Positions 37,639 to 48,053 of a stretch of DNA of 64,000 nucleotides are shown one piece after another. Positions within the stretch are counted from its first letter, which is position 1, and the number at the start of each line of letters is the position of its first letter. The translations under genes were made by a program, and so were the position numbers. The notes under the pieces were generated by a model that searched no databases, was not told where the DNA came from, and saw only the letters and a list, made by a program, of their open reading frames with translations. Source of the DNA: Acinetobacter portensis (GTDB lineage: Bacteria; Pseudomonadota; Gammaproteobacteria; Pseudomonadales; Moraxellaceae); assembly GCF_023158935.1 (NCBI RefSeq), contig NZ_CP096120.1, positions 682,001 to 746,000 on the forward strand, written 5' to 3'.

Positions 37639-40600
37639 ATGAAAGAAATATTAAAAAATTTAGTTGAATCTACAACGCTTCCTGAAGATAGTTATCTTGA
37701 GCAAGATGAAGAAATTCTAGAAATTTTCGTCGAAGAAATAGAAGAAATCTTCGAAGAGTTAGAGCCGTTGCTTGAATCGTGGTTGGCAAATTCAACAGAT
37801 ACTGAAGTACTTAAAACAATACGTCGTCATTTCCACACTTTAAAAGGTTCTGGACGTATGGTTGGCGCGCGTTCTGCTGGTGAAGTTGCATGGGCAGTTG
37901 AAGACCTTTTAAACCGTATTTTAGCAGGCGCAATTCAGCCAACAACTCAAATTGAGCAATTTGTTGCGACTGTTTATAAAATTTATAAATTTAAGCTTTA
38001 TCCGTTATTCAAAAATGTTCAACCAACAGCTATCGATTTAAGACCTTTAGTGTTGATTGGGCTGTACTTACAACAACAGCTAAGCTTAGAGCCTGCTTTA
38101 GAAGATGTATTGCTATTAGCCAATACACTTGAAGATGAAAACTCATCTACAGGTCTTGAGATTGAGTTACAAGAAGCAGTTGTTGATGGTTTAAATATTG
38201 AAAACTTTGAAATGGTTGAGCCAGTTTCACAAGAAGCTGCGTTTGAACCTATTCAAGATACAATTGAAGCAGTTGATTTTCTACATGAAGCGAATGAGCA
38301 GGTTGAAAAATCTGTAACGACTTCAGAATCAGCAATTGCTGACATTGAGCAAAGTACATTGCTTGCAGAAACAATTGAAATTTTTGTGGAAGAAGCAGAA
38401 GAACACCTTAGTGTTATTCGCTCTTTTTTAAGCAGTGAAAATGTGACTGAAAAAGAGTACAACAATTTAATTCGTGCATTACATACTTTGCGCGGTAGCT
38501 CGACTATGGTCGATTTAGACCATATTTTTGATGCAAGTACCAAACTTGAACATTTGTTTAAAACACTGGTAGAAGAAGGCTTAGACGTTACTTACCAAGA
38601 ACTGTCTGCTTTGTTGCAATATTCAGAGTTTATTCAAAACTATCTTGAGCAATTAAAACAATCTGCATCACGTGACAACTTGCAGTCAATTTTTGATGAA
38701 TTTCTAGAAAATTGGAATCAATTTGAGTTTGCTGGACAACATGCTGAAGTCACCGAAAACACGCAAGGTATTGTCACTAAGTTGATGGATTTGAATATCG
38801 ATCGCTTGCTTGATGCGGAGTTTGAGTTTGACCAATTAGCAAATGATCAGCAGTACTTACGTCAATTAAGTGCTCAAGCACAACTTTTAGTAGAAGGTAC
38901 GCAAGTTAAAGCTGCTGAAAGTATTCATCACCTCAGTAAAGAGCTGAAAGCTGCTTACGATGCTTTGTTAGAAAAGCCACAGCTATTAAATTCAGATTAT
39001 GCTTATGATGTATTTAATATAGTTCATCAAAAATTAATTTATTTATTCGATAGTTTGGCATCAAGTCAGCGTGTGACTTTAAGCGAAGATGACTTGAACG
39101 CACTTCAAAGCTTATCTGCATTTATTCAACAAGATATTGAAAGCTTTGCAACGGATTCTGTTGAACCACAGCAAAAAGCTTCTCTTGATTTAAATGTTGA
39201 TGCTATTGGTTTTGCTGATACAGATACTTCAGAATTAACAATTGAAGAACCATCACTTCAAATTGAAGAATCAAATACGCTTGAATTTGAAACTGAAAGT
39301 ACAGCTTTAGAAACTGCTGAATCTGTTGAAGAAAAAGCTCAGGAACTTAGCACTTTAGATACTCAGTCAGCACCTGTTCAAGTAACAGAACAAGGCTCAG
39401 GTTTTAATTTAGCACAGTTGTCACAGCGTATTGCATCAGATCGATTGGCTGTTGATTCAGAGCTTACAAACCGTGATTTCGATTTAGATTTACTTGATAT
39501 TTTCCTTGAAGAAGCAGATGAGCTTTTAGGTTCTATCGATCAGGAAGTCGATACATGGACGAAAGACCATGAAAATAAAACATCTTTAACCAATTTAATG
39601 CGTTATTTGCATACCTTAAAAGGTGGTGCAAATATGATTTCTGCAAAAAATATTGGTTTAATTACGCATAACTTAGAAAGTATTTATGAGCGATTAATTA
39701 ATAATCAATTTAAAGCCTCGCCTGCATTAATTAGCGTGATTCGTTTGGTTCAAGATGATGTTTCAGATCGTATTCAAGCAATTCGTGATGATGCTATTGA
39801 TTATCCTGCAACTGAAACAGTGAATATCCTTCAAAACATTGTGGCAATTACACAAGGTCAAGAAGTGGCTAGCACTGAATTGATTGAAGCAGAAGTTCAG
39901 CCTGTTATTGAAATTGAGACACTTCAAGATCGTACTGAAACAGCAGTTTCAGTAGAAATAAATGAAATTGAAAACACAATATCATTCCAATCTAGCGAAA
40001 CGCTTTCTTTTGATTTGCCTGAAGAATTAGCACCTGCTGAAAATCTTCAACAAGAAATTTCGAATGTTGATTTTACTGACTCAGTAAAAACTGAAAGAAA
40101 TGCTGAAGAACAAAGTCTGCATGAAATTGCAGAGGAATCATTCCTTGAAGAAGCAGAAGAGCTTTTAGAAACAACTGAAAGTTTAATTCAACAATGGATT
40201 GATGACAGAAGTAATCGTAGCGTTTTACTTCAATTACAACGTGCCGTACATAGCTTAAAAGGCGGTGCACGTATGATTGAGTTAGAACCAGTTGCTGTTA
40301 TTTCTTATCAGCTCGAAAATACGCTAGAGCAATTTGCATTCCATCAATTTAACTCGAATGCTTATGACAACTTGTTATTCACAACTGTCGCGTGGTTAAA
40401 ACAAGCAATCTTTAAACGAGATTACACAAACTTCGATGGTCTAAATGCAAGTTTAACGGCTATTGAATATGTGGATGTAACAGCACAATTACCAGAACGC
40501 ATTGCACAAGTTGATTTAATTGACAGCACTGCAAGCTTCGAATTTATTCAAGGTGATGGTACAGAACCACCTGCAATGCTGGGTGAGTGGGATGATGTTA

Positions 40601-42447
40601 ATCAAGATGACAACAGTAATGAGATGATTCGTATCTCGGCAGATTTAGTCGAGAAGATGATTGATTTATCTGGTGAAAACTCAATTAACCGTTCACGTAT
40701 TGAAATGGAATTGGGACAATTCAACGGTACTTTGTATGAGATGGAACAGGCGATTCAGCGTTTAGCGGATCAGTTACGTCGAATGGAAGGTGAGCTTGAG
40801 TCGCAAATTCTTGCGAAGCATGGTAGTGAAAATTCACGCTATGAAGACTTTGACCCATTAGAGATGGACCAATATTCATCTTTAAACCAATTGTCTAAAT
40901 CACTTGCCGAATCTACTTCCGATTTGGTCGATTTTAAAAATACCTTAGCCGATAAAATTCGTGGTGCAGAAGGTCTGTTATTACAACAATCACGTATTCA
41001 ATCTGAAATTCAAGAAAGTTTGATGCGTACACGTTTGGTACCTTTCTCACGCTTATTACCACGTTTACAACGTATTGTGCGTCAAACAGCATCATCTCTA
41101 AACCGTCCAACGGAACTTGTTGTTCACAACACGGAAGGCGAATTAGACCGTACAACGCTTGAGCGTTTAGTGACGCCATTTGAACACATGCTTCGTAACG
41201 CAATTGACCATGGTATTGAAAATCCAGAAGATCGATTAATTGCGAAGAAGCCTGAAGTTGGTGTTATTGAATTAAATATTAGCCGCCAAGGTACAGATGT
41301 AATTGTAACTTTTAGCGATGATGGTAAAGGTATTGACCATAACGTTATTAAAGCAAAAGCATTGAAACAGGGCTTAATTACTGAAGACCAAGAGTTAGAT
41401 AAACAAGAAATCTTACAGTTTATCTTCCATTCTGGTTTTAGTACCGCTAAAGAAGTTACGCAAATTTCAGGACGTGGTGTTGGTCTAGACATTGTACAAA
41501 GTGGAATTAAAGCACTTGGTGGTCATGTCACTGTAGATTCAACATTAGGTAAAGGCACATCATTTAGTATTCGTGTACCTACAACGGTAGCCGTAAGTGA
41601 TGCCTTAATGGTGAAAGCAGGCGATCAACAATTTGCATTACCACTTGCACAAATTGAACGTATTGTTCGAATTGCACCTGCTGCACTTGAGACTTACTTC
41701 AATAGTAAAGATGATTATTTCAAAATTGACAATGAGAGCTATAAATTACGTTATATCTCAGAGTTTATTAGTAATCAGCCTGTACCACGTTTAAATAATG
41801 TTGGACATTCATTACCTGTTATTCTAATTAAAGGTAGTGCGGGGCAAACGATTGGATTATTGGTCGATCAACTTGTAGGTTCACGTAGCCAAATTGTAGT
41901 GAAACCAATTGGACAACAGTTCTCTAAAGTAGGTGCAATTGCTGGCGCAACGATTATGGGTGATGGTCATGTTTGTCTAATTCTAGATAGCCAAGGCATT
42001 GCTCGTCAGGTACAAGCAACGAAGCGTCAACAAGTAAGTACGAAACAACGTGATATTCAACGTAATGATGCACGTCACTTAGTGATGATTGTCGATGACT
42101 CAGTAACAGTTCGTAAGGTAACAACACGTTTGTTAGAGCGTCAAGGTTACGATGTTGTAACGGCAAAAGATGGTGTAGATGCGGTTGAGCAACTTGAAAA
42201 TGTGAAACCAGATTTAATGTTACTTGATATTGAGATGCCACGTATGGATGGTTTCGAGGTAACAAGTCATGTACGACATCATGATCTTCACCAAGACTTG
42301 CCTATTATTATGATTACATCTCGTACAGGTGAAAAACACCGTGAGCGTGCATTCAGTTTAGGCGTGAATAACTACATGGGTAAACCGTTCCAAGAAGCAG
42401 AGCTACTTGCGAATATTGAAACTTTACTGGCAGCAAAACAGGGGTGA
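37639..42447 (+). CDS. chpA: Chemosensory hybrid histidine kinase ChpA (PilL)
   Basis: A 1602-residue CheA-type kinase of the type IV pilus pathway. Four histidine phosphotransfer domains can be read from FHTLKGSGRM (about residue 68), LHTLRGSSTM (about 282), LHTLKGGANM (about 659) and VHSLKGGARM (about 870); the second has Arg for Lys. The ATPase domain shows EHMLRNAIDHGIE, FSDDGKGID and GRGVGLDIV (about 1180-1290). A CheW-like domain and a C-terminal receiver (VMIVDDSVTVRKV, LMLLDIEMPRMDGF, about 1480-1600) complete it. Pseudomonas ChpA has more phosphotransfer modules. Confidence 0.95.
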   Translation: MKEILKNLVESTTLPEDSYLEQDEEILEIFVEEIEEIFEELEPLLESWLANSTDTEVLKTIRRHFHTLKGSGRMVGARSAGEVAWAVEDLLNRILAGAIQPTTQIEQFVATVYKIYKFKLYPLFKNVQPTAIDLRPLVLIGLYLQQQLSLEPALEDVLLLANTLEDENSSTGLEIELQEAVVDGLNIENFEMVEPVSQEAAFEPIQDTIEAVDFLHEANEQVEKSVTTSESAIADIEQSTLLAETIEIFVEEAEEHLSVIRSFLSSENVTEKEYNNLIRALHTLRGSSTMVDLDHIFDASTKLEHLFKTLVEEGLDVTYQELSALLQYSEFIQNYLEQLKQSASRDNLQSIFDEFLENWNQFEFAGQHAEVTENTQGIVTKLMDLNIDRLLDAEFEFDQLANDQQYLRQLSAQAQLLVEGTQVKAAESIHHLSKELKAAYDALLEKPQLLNSDYAYDVFNIVHQKLIYLFDSLASSQRVTLSEDDLNALQSLSAFIQQDIESFATDSVEPQQKASLDLNVDAIGFADTDTSELTIEEPSLQIEESNTLEFETESTALETAESVEEKAQELSTLDTQSAPVQVTEQGSGFNLAQLSQRIASDRLAVDSELTNRDFDLDLLDIFLEEADELLGSIDQEVDTWTKDHENKTSLTNLMRYLHTLKGGANMISAKNIGLITHNLESIYERLINNQFKASPALISVIRLVQDDVSDRIQAIRDDAIDYPATETVNILQNIVAITQGQEVASTELIEAEVQPVIEIETLQDRTETAVSVEINEIENTISFQSSETLSFDLPEELAPAENLQQEISNVDFTDSVKTERNAEEQSLHEIAEESFLEEAEELLETTESLIQQWIDDRSNRSVLLQLQRAVHSLKGGARMIELEPVAVISYQLENTLEQFAFHQFNSNAYDNLLFTTVAWLKQAIFKRDYTNFDGLNASLTAIEYVDVTAQLPERIAQVDLIDSTASFEFIQGDGTEPPAMLGEWDDVNQDDNSNEMIRISADLVEKMIDLSGENSINRSRIEMELGQFNGTLYEMEQAIQRLADQLRRMEGELESQILAKHGSENSRYEDFDPLEMDQYSSLNQLSKSLAESTSDLVDFKNTLADKIRGAEGLLLQQSRIQSEIQESLMRTRLVPFSRLLPRLQRIVRQTASSLNRPTELVVHNTEGELDRTTLERLVTPFEHMLRNAIDHGIENPEDRLIAKKPEVGVIELNISRQGTDVIVTFSDDGKGIDHNVIKAKALKQGLITEDQELDKQEILQFIFHSGFSTAKEVTQISGRGVGLDIVQSGIKALGGHVTVDSTLGKGTSFSIRVPTTVAVSDALMVKAGDQQFALPLAQIERIVRIAPAALETYFNSKDDYFKIDNESYKLRYISEFISNQPVPRLNNVGHSLPVILIKGSAGQTIGLLVDQLVGSRSQIVVKPIGQQFSKVGAIAGATIMGDGHVCLILDSQGIARQVQATKRQQVSTKQRDIQRNDARHLVMIVDDSVTVRKVTTRLLERQGYDVVTAKDGVDAVEQLENVKPDLMLLDIEMPRMDGFEVTSHVRHHDLHQDLPIIMITSRTGEKHRERAFSLGVNNYMGKPFQEAELLANIETLLAAKQG

Positions 42448-42451
42448 TTAA

Positions 42452-42913
42452 GTGAGTCAAAATTCAGTAAGTTCATCACTGATTGATCAGATTAGTCAGC
42501 AAGAATTACATCATTTAATTACCGTTTCGACGGGATTTATCGATGCCTATATTGTTGAATGCCACAATAAATCTCCAATGTTGATTCCGCAAAACATTGT
42601 GCTTTCAGCACTCGATAGTCCTACAAAAGTGAAGACTGTTGACTGGCATGATTTAAGCTTACCTGTTTATTCTGTATGTAATCCAGATAAAACATTAGGC
42701 GTTGCTTTGGTTATTGAAGGTGATGATATTGATCAGCGTTTTGCATTAATGTGCAATGAAATGCCTAAAACAGTACGTTTGCGTATTTCTGAAATTGTAG
42801 ATGATGAGCGAGAAAATTCTGATACTACAATTTTCCAATATGTGAAAATGGGCGATAAAGACTACCATATTCCGCATATTGCCAATATTCAGCTATCTCT
42901 TGGCATTAAATAA
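42452..42913 (+). CDS. CheW-like protein at end of pil-chp operon (ChpC-like)
   Basis: A 153-residue protein that starts at a GTG 4 bases after chpA, with AGGGG upstream. LITVSTGFIDAYIVECHNKS and LPVYSVCNPDKTLGVALVIE resemble a diverged CheW domain; its place matches chpC of Pseudomonas, whereas chpB (methylesterase) is missing. A perfect terminator ends the operon. Confidence 0.8.
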   Translation: MSQNSVSSSLIDQISQQELHHLITVSTGFIDAYIVECHNKSPMLIPQNIVLSALDSPTKVKTVDWHDLSLPVYSVCNPDKTLGVALVIEGDDIDQRFALMCNEMPKTVRLRISEIVDDERENSDTTIFQYVKMGDKDYHIPHIANIQLSLGIK

Positions 42914-42941
42914 GTATTTACTTATTAAATTGAATACAAAT

Positions 42942-42971
42942 AAAAAGGAACTCCGCGGAGTTCCTTTTTTA
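42942..42971. terminator. Bidirectional terminator between pil-chp operon and dapE
   Basis: AAAAAGGAACTCCG / CGGAGTTCCTTTTTT, a perfect palindrome with T runs on both strands. Confidence 0.92.
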
Positions 42972-43004
42972 TGTCTCAAAAATATTTAATATTTTGTGAA
43001 AATA

Positions 43005-44153
<1,149 letters not shown>

Positions 44154-44210
44154 TTAAAAAAGTGTTCCTATAATAGGCGAAAGTGAAACATAAGTGGAAT
44201 TTTTACACAT

Positions 44211-44234
44211 AAAAAAACCCTATCGAAGATAGGG
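44211..44234 (-). terminator. Terminator of entericidin-like gene
   Basis: On the minus strand CCCTATC, loop TTC, GATAGGG followed by seven T. Confidence 0.85.
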
Positions 44235-44257
44235 CTGTACAGCATAATTAAAGCGAA

Positions 44258-44407
44258 TTAATTATTACGAATTTCTTGCGATGTTTTTTCTGCTGTTTTA
44301 CTTACAGCATCACCTGCTTTAGAAACATCTTGACCCACACCCTTTACGGTATTACAACCAGTTAAAACAAATGCAAGAGCGATTGAAGCAACAAGGATTT
44401 TTTTCAT
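44258..44407 (-). CDS. Entericidin-like small lipoprotein, 49 aa
   Basis: MKKILVASIALAFVLTGC is a lipoprotein signal (lipobox LTGC, Cys18). The mature NTVKGVGQDVSKAGDAVSKT is the helical repeat typical of the entericidin EcnA/EcnB family, a stress-induced lipoprotein pair in enteric bacteria. Here only one member is present, with its own terminator. Too short to appear in most gene searches but a clear match. Confidence 0.87.
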   Translation of the reverse strand: MKKILVASIALAFVLTGCNTVKGVGQDVSKAGDAVSKTAEKTSQEIRNN

Positions 44408-44524
44408 AATGTATTCCATACCTTTAGGTTAAATTTTTATTACCTAATTAGATTAAAAAATAATCTGAAAAGTATTGTTGATTTTTTATGGTGCTTAAGT
44501 AAACAAATGTAGCTCGCTTTGCGA

Positions 44525-45382
44525 TCAATAAAGCTTTAATAAATTTGCATTTCTATACATATAAAAGTTTTGAGTTTCTGGTTGTAAATATAAACCATCT
44601 GTCCACCACAGCGCTGTTTCACTGCTTTTTTCTATATGAGGACAAATCCATTCTTGCCGACTTAATCTATAAAAATCTTGAGACGAATCTTTAATAGAAG
44701 TTCCCCAAACTCCTAAACGTCTATTTGTATTAATCCAATTCGGTTGTAAGTTGTTTTTTGAATGTTCGGGTAGAAATAATTGACCTTTCATTACCGCAAA
44801 TTTGTGTGAAATTTCATAATCTAATGCATGACTAAATTGAAACTGCTTTTGAGTAAAATGATTAAGTTTTCTAGCGAAAGTGTCACTTCTATTTAAGCCG
44901 TACCAAAAGGGCAGTGATAAATCTTTTTCTGCTAAATAATATTTAAGCGCAACTTCCCAATGTTCAATACGGTTTTCTTTATTGTTGAAGATGAGGAAGT
45001 CGAGTTCGCCAACTGTTTTTGGTCCATCAATAATTTGAATACTGTGCGCTAATAATTTGTAAAAATGATATTTATCGTCTAGCAACCAAAACCAAAAAAA
45101 CATTTCAAAGCGTAAACCTAAGCGCGTGCTTTTAAGTTTTGCTAAAAAAATATCAAGTTCTGTACTGTCTAAATCAAGCGCATTTAAACGACTTTCATAA
45201 TTGTTATAAAGTTCTAACCAATGTTCATTTGAGTGAAGATTAAAAGAATGTTGAATATTTAGTTCATTAGGAATGCGAGATAAAATATTTGGACTAGCAA
45301 GAGCAAATGCAAGTTGACGAACAATCGGAGTTTTATATTTTAGCCAAGGTTCTACGAATGATGATGTTTGAGCGTAGGGCAT
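44525..45382 (-). CDS. DUF1853 family protein (nuclease-like fold)
   Basis: A 285-residue soluble protein. The conserved core TRLGLRFEMFFWFWL and KTVGELDFLIFN, HWEVALKYYLAEKD mark DUF1853. The spacing E-x-D ... E-x-A-x-K (GELDFL, EVALK) fits the PD-(D/E)XK nuclease-like active site. No cellular role is known to me. It is divergent from ybaN. Confidence 0.85.
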   Translation of the reverse strand: MPYAQTSSFVEPWLKYKTPIVRQLAFALASPNILSRIPNELNIQHSFNLHSNEHWLELYNNYESRLNALDLDSTELDIFLAKLKSTRLGLRFEMFFWFWLLDDKYHFYKLLAHSIQIIDGPKTVGELDFLIFNNKENRIEHWEVALKYYLAEKDLSLPFWYGLNRSDTFARKLNHFTQKQFQFSHALDYEISHKFAVMKGQLFLPEHSKNNLQPNWINTNRRLGVWGTSIKDSSQDFYRLSRQEWICPHIEKSSETALWWTDGLYLQPETQNFYMYRNANLLKLY

Positions 45383-45471
45383 GTTAAATCCAAGCTAAAA
45401 AGTGCAGAAATGCAACGGATAATCATTTAAAACCACTTATACTACAAAAATGATATACGTAGGAAAAATCT

Positions 45472-45855
45472 ATGAGAACGTTGTTTTGGCGAAGTTTGGT
45501 TATCATCTTCGTAATACTTGGCTTTATAGGGGCATTATTGCCAGGTATGCCAACAACTGTTTTTCTTATATTAGCAGCTTGGGCAGCATCAAAAGGTTGG
45601 CCGCAAATGGATGCTTGGTTATTAAACCATCCTAAATATGGGGCGACATTAAAAGCATGGCGTGCAAATGGAACTGTGCCAAGAAAGGCAAAGTGGTTCG
45701 CAAGTATTATGATGCTTATTAGTGGAATACTCATGTTATTAACGAGTGCACCACTTGGCGTTAAAATATTTACAGATGTTACGATGTTGATTGTTGCAAT
45801 TTGGCTATGGTTAAGACCAGAACCACTTGCTAAAGCAGATGAGGTAGAGCAATGA
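45472..45855 (+). CDS. ybaN: YbaN/DUF454 inner-membrane protein
   Basis: A 127-residue membrane protein with three to four helices. LGFIGALLPGMPTTVFLILA and ASKGWPQMDAWLLNHPKYG are the DUF454 signature. AGGA lies seven bases before the ATG. Its TGA overlaps the next start by four bases (ATGA), so it is translationally coupled to the L,D-transpeptidase-fold gene. Function unknown. Confidence 0.9.
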   Translation: MRTLFWRSLVIIFVILGFIGALLPGMPTTVFLILAAWAASKGWPQMDAWLLNHPKYGATLKAWRANGTVPRKAKWFASIMMLISGILMLLTSAPLGVKIFTDVTMLIVAIWLWLRPEPLAKADEVEQ

Positions 45856-46358
45856 AATATGCTTTAGAGCAAGCCGATATATTAATAGATTTAGAAGAAC
45901 AAATTTTATATTTACCAAAGCACAATAAATTTTATGTGATTTCAAGTGGATTGAACGGTATTGGTGAACAAGAAAACTCAGGTAAAACTCCAAGAGGTTG
46001 GCATGAAGTTGCATTAAAGGTAGGTGAGAATACACCTGAAAATACTGTCTTTATTGCACGACAAGAAACTGGAGAAATCTATAACCAAGATTTAGCAGAA
46101 GCATTTCCAGAAAAAGATTGGATTTTATCTCGCATACTTTGGCTGAGTGGTTTAGAGGAAGGTTTTAATTTGGGTGAGGGGTATGACACATTCAAACGTT
46201 ATATCTATATACATGGAACACCAGATTCAGAACCTATGGGCATTCCTAAGTCACATGGTTGTATTCGAATGCGAAATGTAGATGTTATTGAACTATTTGA
46301 TTTGATTTCAGAGAAAGCATTGGTCTATATTTCAGAAAAAAAATTGCTGAATATTTAG
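45852..46358 (+). CDS. elsL: Cytoplasmic YkuD-family L,D-carboxypeptidase, ElsL-like
   Basis: A 168-residue YkuD domain. His121 in YIHGT and the SHGCIRM motif with His135 and Cys137 form the catalytic set. There is no signal peptide or membrane helix, which is unusual for an L,D-transpeptidase fold. A. baumannii ElsL is a YkuD protein of this kind that trims tetrapeptides during peptidoglycan recycling, and the symbol is given on that basis. It could instead be an unnamed relative. Confidence 0.85.
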   Translation: MKYALEQADILIDLEEQILYLPKHNKFYVISSGLNGIGEQENSGKTPRGWHEVALKVGENTPENTVFIARQETGEIYNQDLAEAFPEKDWILSRILWLSGLEEGFNLGEGYDTFKRYIYIHGTPDSEPMGIPKSHGCIRMRNVDVIELFDLISEKALVYISEKKLLNI

Positions 46359-46533
46359 AAAAAGACGAAATAAATATAGTGATCTTTGAGTTTTTATTAA
46401 AAAAAAGTACGGGTGAATATTTAAAGACAAATCTTAAATTCTAGAAAAAATACAGAATTTGCTTGTTTTTGAACCGAATAACCTATTTTTTAATCACTCA
46501 AACTTAAAATGTGGAAAACAGTTACAAAAGCGT

Positions 46534-46561
46534 TTGACACACCGTCAGGATTCTCTATAAT
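46534..46561 (+). promoter_or_regulatory. Near-consensus sigma-70 promoter of the tRNA array
   Basis: TTGACA at 46534-46539 and TATAAT at 46556-46561 with 16 bases between: both boxes are perfect. Transcription should start near 46568, about 25 bases before the first tRNA. Confidence 0.88.
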
Positions 46562-46593
46562 GCACCTCATCAAGCGATGAAGTCGATTTGAAA

Positions 46594-46669
46594 GGGCGCT
46601 TAGCTCAGTTGGTAGAGCGTCTGCCTTACAAGCAGAATGTCGGCGGTTCGATCCCGTCAGCGCCCACCA
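46594..46669 (+). tRNA. tRNA-Val (UAC), copy 1
   Basis: 76 bases with encoded CCA. Acceptor GGGCGCT pairs with AGCGCCC; anticodon loop CTTACAA gives TAC between TCTGC and GCAGA; T loop GGTTCGATCC. Confidence 0.98.
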
Positions 46670-46697
46670 AGCTTCTTTCAAAGTTAAGATACTTAAT

Positions 46698-46774
46698 GCA
46701 GCGGTAGTTCAGTTGGTTAGAATATCGGCCTGTCACGCCGAGGGTCGCGGGTTCGAGTCCCGTCCGCTGCGCCA
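46698..46774 (+). tRNA. tRNA-Asp (GUC), copy 1
   Basis: 77 bases with encoded CCA. Acceptor GCAGCGG / CCGCTGC, discriminator G; anticodon GTC in CCTGTCACG; T arm GCGGGTTCGAGTCCCGT. Confidence 0.98.
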
Positions 46775-46826
46775 TATTAAGTTTCTTGATAAATTGTTTG
46801 TGCTTTAATAGCGATATTATGTAAGT

Positions 46827-46903
46827 GCAGCGGTAGTTCAGTTGGTTAGAATATCGGCCTGTCACGCCGAGGGTCGCGGGTTCGAGTCCCGTCCGCTGCG
46901 CCA
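46827..46903 (+). tRNA. tRNA-Asp (GUC), copy 2
   Basis: Identical by eye to copy 1, with encoded CCA; the spacer before it is 52 bases. Confidence 0.98.
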
Positions 46904-46925
46904 TTTACGTAATAAAACTTTTAAA

Positions 46926-47001
46926 GGGCGCTTAGCTCAGTTGGTAGAGCGTCTGCCTTACAAGCAGAATGTCGGCGGTTCGATCCCGTCAGCGCCCACC
47001 A
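46926..47001 (+). tRNA. tRNA-Val (UAC), copy 2
   Basis: Identical by eye to Val copy 1, with encoded CCA. Confidence 0.98.
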
Positions 47002-47013
47002 GATTTTTGTGAT

Positions 47014-47090
47014 GCAGCGGTAGTTCAGTTGGTTAGAATATCGGCCTGTCACGCCGAGGGTCGCGGGTTCGAGTCCCGTCCGCTGCGCCA
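47014..47090 (+). tRNA. tRNA-Asp (GUC), copy 3
   Basis: Identical by eye to the other Asp copies; only 12 bases after the preceding Val gene. Confidence 0.98.
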
Positions 47091-47119
47091 TCCTAAAATC
47101 AAAATTTTTGACCCTATAA

Positions 47120-47195
47120 GGGCGCTTAGCTCAGTTGGTAGAGCGTCTGCCTTACAAGCAGAATGTCGGCGGTTCGATCCCGTCAGCGCCCACCA
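47120..47195 (+). tRNA. tRNA-Val (UAC), copy 3
   Basis: Identical by eye to the other Val copies, with encoded CCA. Confidence 0.98.
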
Positions 47196-47242
47196 TCTTT
47201 TATTTATTTAAAAGATAAATGCTTAGAAATAAGTATAGCGAT

Positions 47243-47319
47243 GCAGCGGTAGTTCAGTTGGTTAGAATATCGGCCTGTCACGCCGAGGGTCGCGGGTTCG
47301 AGTCCCGTCCGCTGCGCCA
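47243..47319 (+). tRNA. tRNA-Asp (GUC), copy 4
   Basis: Identical by eye to the other Asp copies, with encoded CCA. Confidence 0.98.
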
Positions 47320-47406
47320 TTTTTCATTCCCTGAAGTGGAAAATGTATGTTTAAAGCAAGTTTCTTTCTTGCGTCATAAAAACAACACTGTTGTTTTTAT
47401 TCCTCA

Positions 47407-47482
47407 GGGCGCTTAGCTCAGTTGGTAGAGCGTCTGCCTTACAAGCAGAATGTCGGCGGTTCGATCCCGTCAGCGCCCACCA
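47407..47482 (+). tRNA. tRNA-Val (UAC), copy 4
   Basis: Identical by eye to the other Val copies; the last tRNA of the array. The 87-base spacer before it contains the hairpin-forming AAAACAACA/TGTTGTTTT. Confidence 0.98.
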
Positions 47483-47545
47483 TATATTTGAAAATAATAA
47501 AAATTAGACATATTATAAAACTCAAATTAAATAACAATATTTATT

Positions 47546-48004
47546 ATGAAAAATCCACATTACCGTAAACCCAAATCAACAGCTCAATCTGATATTAGCA
47601 TCCAAGATAATTATCTAAATTTTTTAGACACGATTATTACTCAAGGTTATGTGTTTGGTTTATATAATGAAGGGTGGGCGCTATGTGCAACGCATACAGG
47701 TCAGCAAAGCCTTGCTATTTGGAGTCATAAAAATTTAGCAAGTATGTTAATGCGCGATGATTGGGCTAATTATAAAATCCAAAAAGTCACATTAAAATTA
47801 TTTTTAGAAAAAATTATTCCTTATTTAAATGAAGTAAAATATATTCTTTCATTGAATTTATCGCCTGAAGGTCGAAATATTCAAGTTAATCCTGAAAAAA
47901 TGTTATTAGATTTAAAGTCAACGTTATATAAATTGTATATATCTAGACCAGATCTTTATGAGAAATTGGATTTGCCATTACCTCGAAATATTAGACTTCA
48001 TTAA
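47546..48004 (+). CDS. DUF2750 family protein
   Basis: A 152-residue soluble protein. YLNFLDTIITQGYVFGLYNE, GWALCATHTGQQSLAIWSHK and ASMLMRDDW are the DUF2750 core. No catalytic motif is seen and the role is unknown. It follows the tRNA array by 63 bases with no terminator, so read-through from the tRNA promoter is possible. The ribosome site is weak. Confidence 0.85.
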   Translation: MKNPHYRKPKSTAQSDISIQDNYLNFLDTIITQGYVFGLYNEGWALCATHTGQQSLAIWSHKNLASMLMRDDWANYKIQKVTLKLFLEKIIPYLNEVKYILSLNLSPEGRNIQVNPEKMLLDLKSTLYKLYISRPDLYEKLDLPLPRNIRLH

Positions 48005-48053
48005 TCTAGAATCTAATTACTAAATAATTAATGCGTATTTAAATCAGACAAAT

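Noticed and set aside
46626..46904. Minus-strand frame across the tRNA genes with the recurring peptide MAQRTGLEPATLGVTGRYSN
   Set aside because: It is the antisense translation of tRNA-Asp and tRNA-Val genes, a well-known false protein; the plus-strand tRNAs are certain.
46594..47482. Regularly spaced near-identical repeats that could suggest a CRISPR array
   Set aside because: Each repeat folds as a complete tRNA with anticodon and CCA; the spacers vary in length and no cas gene is near.
46594..47545. tRNA array as an integration site for a mobile island
   Set aside because: No integrase, no direct repeat of a tRNA 3' end in non-coding DNA, and the flanking genes look like core genes.
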